Assembly: GCA_958450325.1 (NCBI GenBank)
Contig: OY288257.1
Span: 5,537,873-5,601,872 of the forward strand
Direction of reading: 5' to 3'
Source: Agrostemma githago
Taxonomy: Eukaryota; Streptophyta; Magnoliopsida; Caryophyllales; Caryophyllaceae
DNA length: 64,000 nucleotides
The notes under the pieces: generated by a model
The model's input: only the letters and a program-made list of their open reading frames with translations
Databases searched by the model: none
What the model was told of the DNA's origin: nothing
Made by a program: the position numbers and the translations under genes
In this document: positions 32,959 through 43,942 of the stretch, one piece after another
Layout: every line of letters starts with the position of its first letter
Numbering within the stretch: position 1 is the stretch's first letter

Positions 32959-35254
32959 TGTGGACATGACATAGGTCCACCCCGACGCGGCCACGCGCGG
33001 GTTTGGGGAGGCGAATGAATCTCCATATGAGATGGTCAAATTGAAATTTAAATCGAAGTAGGAGTCGCCACCGAATTTTGTGGTTATTCGGAACCATTCG
33101 AGCCCACTCTATGTCGTAGTGGGCCGTATACAAAATACGGCCCATTTCCGATGTCAGAGTTTATTGGGCTCGTCCCTTTGCATATCGATACCGATGCCGA
33201 CTGGGCGGTTAATCGTATATTGAATGACTCTCGTAGCCAATGGATTCGGACATCCGGAAACCATGGTTCTGAGTAAGGGGTGAGGGTACGTGTTGGGAAG
33301 TTCACTAAGAACACCCAACCCCGCCCGCACTTAGCGGCCTTTACTAAGATATCGTTCGTTTTTGGTGTACACGGGTTAGTTCGACGGTTGAATGATATGC
33401 AAACATTATTTTCCTAAGCATGTGAGAAAAATAAAGTGGGTTGCTAAGTCGTTTAATGCATGTTAAACTAATAACGTCAAAGTTATTTTAGCATGTGAGT
33501 TCGTTTTAGTCTAATAAAACGATAAAAACAAATAAAAAGCTACAAACACGAGAAAACGAGTTAGTAACGATGCATAAATTGAATAAAGATGTAAATGAAT
33601 AATATGCATGATTTTTAGAAAAGGTTTATGACACGTGATTGATTAACACGTGTTGACCGAGGTCGAAAAAAAGTATTTATTAAAATATGTCGCGAAAGTC
33701 GCATTTTAATATAAGGTTCGAAAAGAATTAAAAATAGAAAAGCGAAGAAAACAAAAAAAATAAGACCCGGCCGAGCAGGCTGTGGCGCGAGTCGCATGAT
33801 AGGCGCGCGACTCGCGTGACAGCCTGTTCGGGTTTTTTGTTTTGTTCGAAAAATCGTTAATTCTTATAAATCGCGTATAAATATGGATTAATTTATACTC
33901 GATTCATATTTTCGATATTCGTCGTATTCGATATTTGATTATGAAGTCAATATCAAATAGTTAGAATGTTTCGGAAAAGATTTTTGAAAAACGTTTGTTT
34001 TTGAACGAAAACGTAAAAAAAGAGTTTTGAACGAAAAAAAATATGTTAATTCTCTCCGCGTGTAAAATCATCGAATTTTGTAAATAAAAAGAATAATGAT
34101 TTTATTAGCATCAACGAGAATAAAATTAATTTAGTTCTTGTAGGTACGATATTCGATTAAAGAATCGGTATCGTATTTTAAGAACGTTATACGAAAAACA
34201 GTTTTATTGTCGAAAATAAATAAAAATATGATGCGATGAACGACCCATATTAATAATTAGACGACCGAGAAAAAAAATAAATAAAACGACGGACGAAAAA
34301 AAAACGTGAGATTAGGGAGAGAGAAAGGAGAAGAGACGGGTTTGATTTACACCCTCAACCTACATGCTTTGTTTACTCGGAATAAGGCTCGTCGGACAGT
34401 GGCTTGGGCACGTGAGCGTCAAGATGATGTGGGTGAGTTAAGGTGTCGGTTTTTGGGACGTTTTTGTGTGTGTATGTGGGGCGTGGATCGGCCGGATTGG
34501 ACGGGATGGATTCGTCGGTTTTTTGGTTGCTATTTCGGTATTCCTTCGGACGTAGATTTCGAGACTTTATTTTTAGACACGAGTTCTGAAAAATTATTGT
34601 GTGTCGGGATTATTGTGTTGATATTTCATGTCTGAATGGTCGGACGTAAGGTCCTATTTATAGGAATTGCGGTGGTCTTGCTTGTGTGACAAGAAACACC
34701 GGTTGGGATAGGAAACACGAGAGTTCGTGAGGAAATAAACTTCTCGTTTCTTGGTGAGTAAGGCAAGGATACTCGGCTGGTGGGAGTATTTCGGCTGTTT
34801 CAGCCGAGTTCTGGGGGTTTGATCGATCTCTGAATCGGTTTCCGGATAGAATTCCTACTTAAGATCGAATCCTATCCCTAAACGGATTTGTTTAATATTA
34901 TTTGAGGTCTGATTTTTGTAGTGTCTGAGTCCGATTTGGACGTGTAGGGTCACGGCCAGACCGTGGGACTCGGGAAAAAATATCTTTGACCGGGTTTGAC
35001 TCGGTCGCTAAAAGACGGTTTTACCCCTGGTGTCGGAATCGACTCAAATTAGTCTCATTTGACTCGAAACGACCCACTGGGCCTGGATTTGAGGTCCGTT
35101 TTGTGAGATTTGTACTCCCTAATAAGCCTAAACCAAATGTCCATGATTTCGAGCCCATATCCGAGTCCATTAAAGCACGTTTGCGTCCTATCATCATCGG
35201 GTGTTTGGCGGGACCTACTATAGACACCTGGCGGTCAAAATGTGGGTGTCTACA
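32959..35254 (-). repeat. 3' LTR of nested gypsy element
   Basis: 2296 bp, TG...CA. On the minus strand it starts TGTAGACACCCAC, has a TATA box (CTATAAATAGG, about 34661-34675) some 590 bp in, and ends ATGTCCACA. Scattered small open frames inside it are not genes; one is repeated identically in the 5' LTR piece. Confidence 0.85.
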
Positions 35255-35712
35255 GAGCCCCCACTCTGACTGAGGCTTGGACAAGGCGAAAGTCAGAGTA
35301 GCTACCAGGCCAATCGAGGATTAAGACCTGGCAGACTTCCGATTGGGTCGTTTAGAGTCCATTAGACTTGCGTGAAGGGCTCGCCAGCCATAGGATAGAA
35401 ATCATACCTGGATAGATGTCGATAATGGCGCGGGGACTTTCTACTAAAAAAGTCTTGGATTTGTCTGGTTGCAGACAATTTCCATCTTGAAATTGCACGG
35501 GAGCTCCTATTAGAAGCTGCGGATGTAACTTTTACTGATGCATCCGATTTCTTAGCGAAAATGTTGCTTGAATCTTCACTGAGAACTTTTGATAATTCTC
35601 CGGGAGTCTTAGGATACCCGTCTGTTTTGCATGCAACATACAGATAAAACACTGACTCGTACTGGGGAAGTAAAAATGATTTTTGACTGAATTTTAGAAA
35701 GAGATTTTATTA
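35255..35712. other. Polypurine tract and 3' interior of nested gypsy element
   Basis: The minus strand carries GAGTGGGGGGCTC directly before the LTR start, the polypurine tract typical of Tat-like elements. The remainder is non-coding. Confidence 0.7.
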
Positions 35713-36041
35713 TTATTTTTTTTTTTGGCGGAAAAACTAAAAAAACCGATTTTTTTTTTTGAGGCGGAAAAATAAAAAAACCGAAATTTTTTTTTGAGGC
35801 GGAAAAATAAAAAAAACCGAATTTTTTTTGAGGCGGAAAAATTAAAAAAAACCGAAATTTTTTTTTTGAGGCGGAAAAATTAAAAAACCGAATTTTTTTT
35901 TGAGGCGGAAAAATTAAAAAAAACCGAATTTTTTTTTTGAGGCGGAAAAATTAAAAAAAACCGAATTTTTTTTTTTTTGAGGCGGAAAAATTAAAAAAAC
36001 CGATTTTTTTTTTAAAATGGCGGAAACTTTAAAAAAAATTG
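35713..36041. repeat. Minisatellite, about nine 37-bp units
   Basis: Repeat of GAGGCGGAAAAATT, an A run, CCGAA, then a T run, with A/T run lengths varying between copies, so unit length wobbles around 34-40 bp. The A-run/T-run pairs let each unit fold on itself. Last copy degenerate (AAAATGGCGG). It lies inside the nested gypsy interior. Confidence 0.9.
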
Positions 36042-37984
36042 GAAGAAAAGGAATGTTTGGGATGACTTGATTCCCGATCCTATTCTGACACGGATTCCTA
36101 AAATCCTCTGGTTAGGCCTGTATGCCTAGGTGAAGAGGGAGATATACCGACAGACTCGACTCTGGACGTGACCGGACGAGTTGGCAGATACAACTTGGAC
36201 TCTCTAAGGGTTAGACCGTGACTCGGTAGGGGATGGGCCACCTAAGATGACAAGACTCTTAAGTTGCGCTATTCCGTAGCCTAGGCGAGTGGCAACATGG
36301 TCGAATCCTCAGAGTGAGATTGTTTCCGTACGACAGGGCTTTGTGGTAGCAATGCCATAGATTGGTGTTCTTTTGCATTTTTTTGGTTTCGGGGCATGTT
36401 CCCAAAGTGGGTATTGCTTCGAGTCCTGACAGGTTCTTGTCTTCGACTGAGCCGAGTACTAGGACACACTATAGAAAGGAGGCTAAATTTGAAAGTTATT
36501 TGGATTATGTGAGTGGATGGAGGTTTTCTGCCTAAGAGAAGCCCCCAGGATGACAAGGCTAACTGTTGAGAACATGACAGTGTCGTGACCGGAATGATGA
36601 TGCTTTTTGAATTTGTGTCAATGTGGGTGGTTGTGCCTCTGTTGAAAGGCTGCCTACGTATTCACGTGTAGTGAAATCAAACCAAGCCGTAGTTCAGTGT
36701 TGAAAAATGTATTATGGTGCCTAGTTTATTAGGGCTTTGTGTGTAACTAGCCATAGCAATGGTGTAGGCTAGGTGCATTCCCAATGATGTCTTGACCAAA
36801 GGGCTAGAATAGTTAGGACGTTGATCCTGTGACTGTGAGCATTCTCCGGGGTAGCCCCCAGGGGTGGTGTGAACTATTTGGGCATGTTCTGCTGACCGCA
36901 AGTTGAATTCCCGTGTTTGGGGTTGGTAACTGGTTTAGATGTTTTTGAAAATGTGGTGCTAGGAAGTAAGTGACTTTGATGTTTTGACATCTGGAGCTCG
37001 ATTTTGTGGAGCTAAGGCTTCGAGGGTAAGGTATTGTAATGTGGTAGGAAAGGGGGAAGTCGAGTAATAATGACTCGAACTTCGATCGGGGTAGGTTTGA
37101 TAATGCGGGATCTGATTTCCATGTCTGGCCCTAATGGTTAGGGTATCCTATGGAGCTTGAATCCTCAAAACTCTGGGCTGTCTCTAGCCTTGGTCTCGAG
37201 AAGGTCTTGAGGGTTGCAATGTGGGAAGGCTAGATGTGGTGCTAGCTGACCAGCTTGATTGTTTCCCCCCTATTTGATGATATGAGTTTGATCTTGAGTT
37301 GACCGTTGACCACGGTCAGGGGTATTTGAATATTTTTTTTTTGGCTGACCTCTTAGCCCCGGTCATGGGTTTTTTATTTGAGTTGACCGTGTCTGGTCGA
37401 GGGATGTTGATAATTCTTTTTTTTGATCCTGGCCAGCTTTTTTGTTTTGGCCTTTTGCTTTTTCTCTTGGACTTTTGATTTTTTTTTTTTTTTTTTGCCC
37501 AGCTTTTTTTTTTTTGTCGGTCAGACTAACACCTAAGGTAGGGATTGGTTAGTCTTATTGGATGCGTGTTTATTTTGGGAAATGGGCTTGCCTCCCGTCT
37601 TGGACCCAAACTAGGAGAATTCCCAGATTTGTCATAGGATTCGATATGCTCCTGCTAAGGGTGGTTATGTGGCTTTCTATGTCACACATGGAACAGGTAA
37701 AAGGAAAACACGGGTCTCAGTTTCCTGCAGTCATTATAGATGTGCCTGTAATAGTCACGTGCATGTGCTCACAGTGTATGACGGTGTTCATCATGTTCTC
37801 GGAAACACATAAGGAAAGTATATATGAGAAATAGAAAAGCTGGTTTTTATTGAATTTTGAAAAAGAAGACAGAATACAATTGACTCTGACTCTGACCTTG
37901 GAATAAATAATATATCCTAGACTCGGACTCAGATTCGGACTTAAATCAAATCCGGACTCTTGGATGCATGGGAGGTAGATTGGA
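36042..37984. other. Non-coding interior of nested gypsy element
   Basis: Nearly 2 kb between the minisatellite and the gag remnant, where pol would stand in an autonomous element. I find no protease, RT, RNase H or integrase motif on either strand. T-runs near 37470-37515. Confidence 0.6.
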
Positions 37985-38640
37985 TGCTTTGCTCACCGGG
38001 CCCTGTGTAGTCCACGAGGGGCTTTGCAAGTGATAATGTTTCCAAAACGGGAGTCCTCCCGGCATCGAGGAAATCTTGGATGAGGTGTTTCAGTTTCCAA
38101 CACTGCTCTGTATCGTGTCCCCTCCCTCTATGGAATTTTCAATAATGATCGGCATTCCATGTCTTGGAACGTTTTTCTAAAGGTGGGTCGACTGTTGGGC
38201 CTATAGGTGATATTAGGCCCTTCGAAACCAATCTTTGGAAAGCGACGGTGTAGGACATATCCAAGTGGGTAAATGTCCTTACCTCTGACTGGTTATTGAT
38301 TTTCGGAGAGGTGACTTGAGGGTTACCTCTCTCGATCTTGCCATCTTGAGGGCATCGGACAGTTTCGTAAGAATGTTCACCCTTCAAATGGCTCTGTTGG
38401 GTGATTGGCTGCCTTACCCGCTCTAGCTGTGTTAGACGGGATCGGGTTCTTACAAGGTCTTCTTCGATGGTTGTCACCCTGGCATTTAGGTTATCTAGGG
38501 CGGTATTGATTTTTGAGAAGATATTGTTAATGGAGCAAGATAGCATAAGCATGCTTCCTTGGATGTCCCCTTTCTCGATAGTGCGGACTTTGTCGTGGTT
38601 AGGTAGTATCTCGTTTATAGGGTCCCTGATCGGAAGAAAT
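37985..38640 (-). pseudogene. Gag remnant of Tat-like gypsy element
   Basis: On the minus strand the frame starts open near 38640 (PSFLPIRDPINEIL), runs through a coiled-coil-like part (NTALDNLNARVTTIEEDL) and through MSYTVAFQRLVSKGLI, to a stop just after WNADHY at 38139. Beyond the stop the same frame goes on as KFHRGRGHDTEQCWKLK, a zinc-knuckle segment whose first Cys position is the stop codon (TGA where TGC would code Cys). So one point change ends the frame at the zinc finger. Family call rests on the HxxxGHDTEQC pattern common in Tat/Retand-type gag. Confidence 0.7.
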
Positions 38641-39836
38641 GACGGATGTTAAGAACTTGCCTAAGCTCGGTTTTGCGCAAATGCAAGAGAGGGAGTCAAA
38701 CTAGACATAGCCCGGGGTGACTAAAATCCTCGGATCGGGAAACCCGGACATTGACCTAGACAAAGTAACGACCGTGAATTAGACTCGAGCTGTACAAGGA
38801 TGAGTCCGAAAATGGGGCGACCGTGTTTGACCGCGTCGCGTGCTCGGACCAACCGTGGTGACCTAACCCTAGGTGACTCGAGTATTCGTAGTATAGGTAC
38901 GACTCGAAAAAGGCATCATAAGGACGTCGGTGTAGGATGAACGTGGGGTACTCCCTAGGGTGACCATGGTTGACTGCTCGGGTGGAGGACAGCCCCCGAG
39001 TGAGACTAAAGGCTTTGATAGGACTCAAATGGTGTGACATCTAAGTGACTCGAAAGTGAGGTACGTGAGACAACACGTGTAAGACAAGACCCTTAGAGCA
39101 ACCGTGATTGATCTCTCTACTGAAGGGTAGCCCCCGAGTGGGGGTGAAGATCGACTCCTAGACGGGTGACTCATGGACGGTGGGCTTTCTTTAGGATTTC
39201 GGCAGAATGGGCCTAGTCCCGTGTGAAGAAAGGGCCTACGTGTAAGCTAATCCCCAGACTTTGGACTCGATTGTGTAAGTGGGCTTCCCTTTGTAGGAGT
39301 TTGTCCTACGTAGGTGGGTCGTGCCTTGACTAGTAAGGAAGGACTTGGGATGGGGTGGAAACCCGTGATGTAAGATCGACGGAGTTTCGACGCTATGGAC
39401 TCTTACTACTTATGACAAGACCCGACACTGCTAAATACGGGAAGTCCTAAGAAGAAGAAGGTTTGAAAAGAGGATTTGAATTTGAAAACCGAGCAAAGTC
39501 GGGTTGGACGGCCCGATCTTTTTTGAAAATCGGAAAAAAGGGTTTATCGGGCCGAGATTTTGGATTTTTGAAAAGGTTTGGACAGCATACCGTCTAAAAA
39601 TAGGCTATTTTGAGTCAAAATCATAAGTCCTAAATTCGGTAGCTTTCCGAGTTTTGAAAAATGGATGGTTTTCGAAAAAGATACAAGTTTTTTTTTGAAA
39701 ACTCGATTTTTTGAAAAAAAGGATGAGACACGGACCAAGTAGCATGTAGTCACGGAAACAGTATAACGACACCATGTATGCTCTTAGTCTAAGTCTCGGT
39801 CGGTCTAATAGGGTCTATACCAACAACGATGCTCTT
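38641..39836. other. Leader-side interior of nested gypsy element
   Basis: Non-coding. Loose tandem similarity at about 38755-39160 (repeated AGCCCCCGAGTG and CAACCGTG phrases). The expected PBS next to the 5' LTR is missing; at the junction with the LTR piece the sequence is GCTCTTAG/CCGAGTTC. Confidence 0.55.
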
Positions 39837-40289
39837 AGCCGAGTTCTGGGGGTTTGATCGATCTCTGAATCGGTTTCCGGATAGAATTCCTACTTAAGAT
39901 CGAATCCTATCCCTAAACGGATTTGTTTAATATTATTTGAGGTCTGATTTTTGTAGTGTCTGAGTCCGATTTGGACGTGTAGGGTCACGGCCAGACCGTG
40001 GGACTCGGGAAAAAATATCTTTGACCGGGTTTGACTCGGTCGCTAAAAGACGGTTTTACCCCTGGTGTCGGAATCGACTCAAATTAGTCTCATTTGACTC
40101 GAAACGACCCACTGGGCCTGGATTTGAGGTCCGTTTTGTGAGATTTGTACTCCCTAATAAGCCTAAACCAAATGTCCATGATTTCGAGCCCATATCCGAG
40201 TCCATTAAAGCACGTTTGCGTCCTATCATCATCGGGTGTTTGGCGGGACCTACTATAGACACCTGGCGGTCAAAATGTGGGTGTCTACA
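39837..40289 (-). repeat. Truncated 5' LTR of nested gypsy element (453 bp)
   Basis: Identical over its whole 453 bp to 34802-35254 of the 3' LTR. It keeps only the upstream U3 part; TATA box, R, U5 and PBS are gone. It ends exactly at the AGTAG target copy. Confidence 0.88.
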
Positions 40290-40294
40290 AGTAG

Positions 40295-40365
40295 TTAGTT
40301 CCATTAAGCTGAACAACAGAGTTAGCATATGATTGAACTTGATGATTAGGTACTTTAGCTGTGAT
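40295..40365 (-). pseudogene. N-terminal gag piece of copia-2, cut off by the nested element
   Basis: The minus strand reads VPNHQVQSYANSVVQLNGTNY up to the insertion point, which continues in frame, with the target duplication, at 32953 and lower. No ATG is found before an upstream stop (40366-40368), so the true start may need splicing of the leader or has mutated. Confidence 0.65.
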
Positions 40366-41176
40366 TTAAAACAAGATAAAATAAATAATAAGGCCTCAAT
40401 TTGAAACAACACATATTTATTAGTGCTCCTGTGGGTAGTCACTAAAAGATTAAATAAAGTGTTACACAAGTCAATATAATCTACCTGTAGGTAAATATAT
40501 ATTTTATATGTGTAAACGATAGATATATAATGATTATATTAAACTTAAGTTGTAAATTCACTGTGGTGAAATTTAACCATAAAATTTCATATTAACATTA
40601 TCTAAAACCAAAAAATATGAAATTATATTTTATCATAAATCATTATTTGTCAGATGACTAAATTATATCCAAATTATAAGACATTATAGTCATAATATAA
40701 TGTTCCCGCAACATAATATTCTAATAATAAGATTAATAAAACCAAACAATTCTCCATGTACTAACATGCTCGACAAAATTACGGTATATGTTTAGATCAT
40801 TATGCAAGTTGTATCTAAAATAGGAAAATTAAATTTAAGAAAGGCAGCATGTAGTGAATTTAGGAGTGCAGTTTGTTGAATTATGCTCATCTACTTGTTC
40901 GTTTTGCGAGAAATATTATTAATATGTAAACAAAACTTGAGCAACGACATACGGAGTAATGAACCAAGTAAATACGTGAGCGAAATCCTCCAAGTAATAT
41001 AATATCCGTATTAAAGACAATTCCTTTAATTAGTTTGACAATGATAAACATATTCAATTATTATGTATAGTTGTCCGTGAGTTAAATTAATTTACGGAAA
41101 ATATACTACGGAGTACATTCAATTATGATATAGTAATAATCTTAATGAAAGGACAATCATGAGTTCAATAACCTAA
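40366..41176. other. copia-2 5' leader
   Basis: AT-rich, about 0.8 kb between the PBS and the gag piece; non-coding. Two TACGGAGTA copies (40950-40958, 41107-41115). Confidence 0.5.
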
Positions 41177-41188
41177 GCTCTGATACCA
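41177..41188 (-). promoter_or_regulatory. Primer-binding site of copia-2
   Basis: The minus strand reads TGGTATCAGAGC two bases inside the 5' LTR end; matches initiator tRNA-Met. Confidence 0.93.
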
Positions 41189-41190
41189 CA

Positions 41191-41744
41191 TGTTAGTATT
41201 ATTAACCTGACATAAATCCCATAATCTTTGAACAACATGAAAGTCACAAAAGATTAATTAAGAGAGATCAAGACATACCTCCTGACATTGCGGAATAAGT
41301 CGAGATCTAATACGAACGATATTAGATCTCTATAAGACGTCTTCAAATAATAATAAGATAACCCCAAATAATAATAATAAGACGACTTCAAATAATCTTC
41401 AATCTTCAAATAATAATAGGTCGGTTTCTCTCTCTTTTCCTATAATAATAAGTGTTGTGTTTCTTAATTTTGTATGGAGTTTCTGATGGGGAAGACTCCT
41501 TTATATAGGCAGAGAGAGGACCAATTTCCTATTAGGGTTTTAGATACTGTAATCTCGACCTTCCATCAAGGTTGAGTAAATATGGAAAGACTCCTTATTT
41601 AGTCCGATATTATTGTGATAGCATATCTCTATAGGATCCCGATTTCCAATAAGACCATAATTATGAGGAAGAAATATTACCATAATAATAAGGAAGATAT
41701 ATTACATATCCCGTAATATTATTATAGTATAAAATATTCTTACA
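41191..41744 (-). repeat. 5' LTR of copia-2
   Basis: 554 bp, nearly identical to 28023-28578. On the minus strand a CCTATATAAAGGAG TATA box (about 41498-41511) lies in it. Confidence 0.92.
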
Positions 41745-41749
41745 GGTCA

Positions 41750-42084
41750 TGCTCTTTGAGTTCTTACCCTTTGTCACCACCCCACTCATTCATAATTTTA
41801 TCTACCTAAGTTTCCCCATCTAATTCATTTACTGTGTCTGTGTGCTTGTAGATTGTTTCTGTAACAACTCTAGCTGCGGTATCATCTTGGTGTGCTCTTC
41901 AGAGAGTTGTTTTGGTCGGCTCTTGATCTTGCTTTCTCTTACCTGTGGAATTTCATCCACAAAGCTGTTTCCGCACCTGTTGGTGATACTGAGGTATAGA
42001 ATTTTTTACATAAAATTTATGCTCACTAGTGACTAGTGAATGTTTCATACGGAGTACATGAGAGTTGCTGCACTATATGGTCTA
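41750..42084. other. Spacer right of copia-2
   Basis: Unassigned sequence, no gene seen. One TACGGAGTA at 42048-42056. Confidence 0.4.
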
Positions 42085-42407
42085 CTCCCTCCGATTACCT
42101 ATGTTCTTCCCTATTTACTTTTTGGGCTGAGTTTGATTTTCTTCTCTCTTTTCATTTAAGGAAAGTTTTACCTCTTTATTAATTAATATAATATTCATCC
42201 CTCCTACTTTTCCATCGCACTTTTTCTCATTTAATTAATATAATATTCTTTCTCCTACTTTTTCATTCTACTTTTTCCCATTTAATTAATATAATATTTC
42301 TCTCTCCTACTTTTTCATTCCACCCCCATTATTCTACTAATATAACTACTCCCTCCTTATTTTCTTCCCCAAAAAGAAAGGGGAAGAACACAGGTAATCG
42401 GAGGGAG
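42085..42407. mobile_element. Stowaway-type MITE
   Basis: Ends CTCCCTCCGATTACCT and AGGTAATCGGAGGGAG are exact inverses, with TA on both sides. 323 bp. The interior shows tandem TTAATTAATATAATATT blocks. Confidence 0.9.
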
Positions 42408-42862
42408 TATTATTTATTATAACCATGCTTATCTGCTGTTTTAACTCTAAGTGACTAGCTTGGATTGAAACTTAAAAAATATTCTTCATTCTTCTACATA
42501 CTCTATGTAAAACGCTCCACTTGGACTGGAACTTGAATGTTCCTCATTTTGTCGATAAATTACTTATGCCTTCTGATCACTTACACGGTTAAGCTGAACT
42601 TCTTTTGAGTATGTGCGTCACCCTATTGGTGTCTTTTTGTACATTGGGGCCGGGCCATCCCCTTTCGACCCCTTGAACATATACTGACCAGACTGAATGC
42701 TTTCAGATAGACAAGTGCTGGGATTCGATTTGAGCTTTGTTCTTAGAGCATCTGGCCGTGTAATTTCCTCTTCAGCTCTCAGATTAATTCGAGAAATGCA
42801 CAAATTCCCATACATCTTTAATTTGTGAAAGATGAGCCGATACTTGCTCGCTCTTACTTTTA
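42408..42862. other. Spacer between two TIR elements
   Basis: No gene or element recognised. Confidence 0.4.
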
Positions 42863-43702
42863 GACCATCCCCAAGTAATGGTCAACTTAATTGGGTCACC
42901 ACCTATTTTTACTATTAATTATCCTTTATTTATCTTGATCCAATTATACCCTCCCATCCAGAAAGTCACCACCTAGGTCACCAACCCAATCATTTTTCAC
43001 TTTTCCATCTTCTTTACCCCACCAAAACTTTTCTCTTACTTTTTTTTAATTACTATCAACAATTTATAAATCAATTATATTTGTAATTCTGTAAATATAT
43101 TATAGAGTAGTAAAATAAAATAATAATATAATAATAATAATAATAATAATACAATAAATGTTGTAATTTTTAATCCGGATATGATTTTTTTTAAAAATAA
43201 TTATTTAAATAAAAAAAACTGAAAATTTGAATGCATGGAAAAAAAATAACCATGTACGGAGTATTTGATTTGTTTTTTAATATTGACTTTATTTTCTTGT
43301 ACTGTATAAAAAATGTAAAGAATATAGAGTAGAGTATTTGAGAAAAAAAATCGAGTCAAAATATATTAAAATTGTGTTCATTTGATAGACAATAAAAAAA
43401 TGTAGCCATTTTTTATATGCTCATATTTTTTCCTAATCTTGATTTAGTGTATAATTTCCATTTAGTTTTCTTTAATTAGCTTATTTTGGGTTGTAATTTT
43501 ATTTGTGTACAACCAATGAAAATGTGCCACCTAGAGGGTCACCATTAAGGGTCATCAACATCAAAAGAGGTCACAAATTGACCTTTTCTCTCCAAAAGTC
43601 ATGACCTCCTCCATTGGGGTCATGTTAATTTCTTTCTTAATTGCAATTATGGTGACCCAAGCAAGGTCATGACCCCCTCCATGACCTTGCTTGGGGATGG
43701 TC
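42863..43702. mobile_element. PIF/Harbinger (Tourist-like) non-autonomous element
   Basis: Ends GACCATCCCCAAGTAATGGTC and, inverted, GACCATCCCCAAGCAAGGTC, with the 3-bp repeat TTA on both sides (42860-42862, 43703-43705). AT-rich interior of about 0.6 kb, with repeated GGTCAC/GGTCAT phrases near both ends. No transposase seen. Confidence 0.75.
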
Positions 43703-43942
43703 TTATCATTCAAATAAATGGTTTTCCAGTTCCAGCTGTTTGCCAATTGGCGTGATTAAGGAAGGTTGTTTCACTGAACTGGAAGGTAATCCTTTTATGC
43801 ATTTCGTACTCATTAACTTTGCTATCCCTTGTTTGGCATGGCGCTGCTATATTTTTTGAATATCTAGCTATGTGAAAATACTGACAACTGCTTCCTTCAT
43901 TAAACATTAATGATGAGAAGACAGATTGTCGACCAGAAATAA

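Larger units (their letters stand above)
32954..40294 (-). mobile_element. Nested gag-only Ty3/gypsy element (Tat-like, TR-GAG type)
   Basis: Inserted in copia-2 gag with target copies AGTAG at 32954-32958 and 40290-40294; the host frame reads LNGTNY on one side and SEWKEQVEF on the other. Termini TGTGGACATG...GTGTCTACA. Orientation is minus: the purine tract AGAGTGGGGGGCTC lies against the left LTR and the gag remnant reads on the minus strand. The left (3') LTR is 2296 bp; the right (5') LTR keeps only 453 bp. The 4.6-kb interior shows a gag remnant and no protease, integrase or RT, so it must borrow enzymes from other elements. Confidence 0.85.
28018..41749 (-). mobile_element. Ty1/copia element on minus strand (copia-2), split by a nested gypsy element
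   Basis: Bounded by target copies GGTCA (28018-28022 and 41745-41749). Its LTRs (28023-28578 and 41191-41744) begin TGTTAG on the plus strand and end TTACA; by eye they differ by one 2-bp indel and two substitutions. On the minus strand a PBS follows the right-hand (5') LTR and a purine tract AAGTGGGAGAC precedes the left-hand (3') LTR. Without the 7.3-kb insert the element is about 6.4 kb. Gag-pol is broken by frameshifts and by the nested insertion. Confidence 0.93.

Noticed and set aside
35713..36041. Possible CRISPR-like array
   Set aside because: Units are directly adjoining without unique spacers and lie in a plant retroelement; it is a minisatellite.
38756..39040. Minus-strand frame of 94 codons in the nested gypsy interior
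   Set aside because: Lies in loosely repeated non-coding sequence; no gag or pol motif.
34986..40332. Two identical small open frames (34986-35273 and 40021-40332)
   Set aside because: They are the same piece of LTR at both ends of the nested gypsy element; no protein family and no coding signal.
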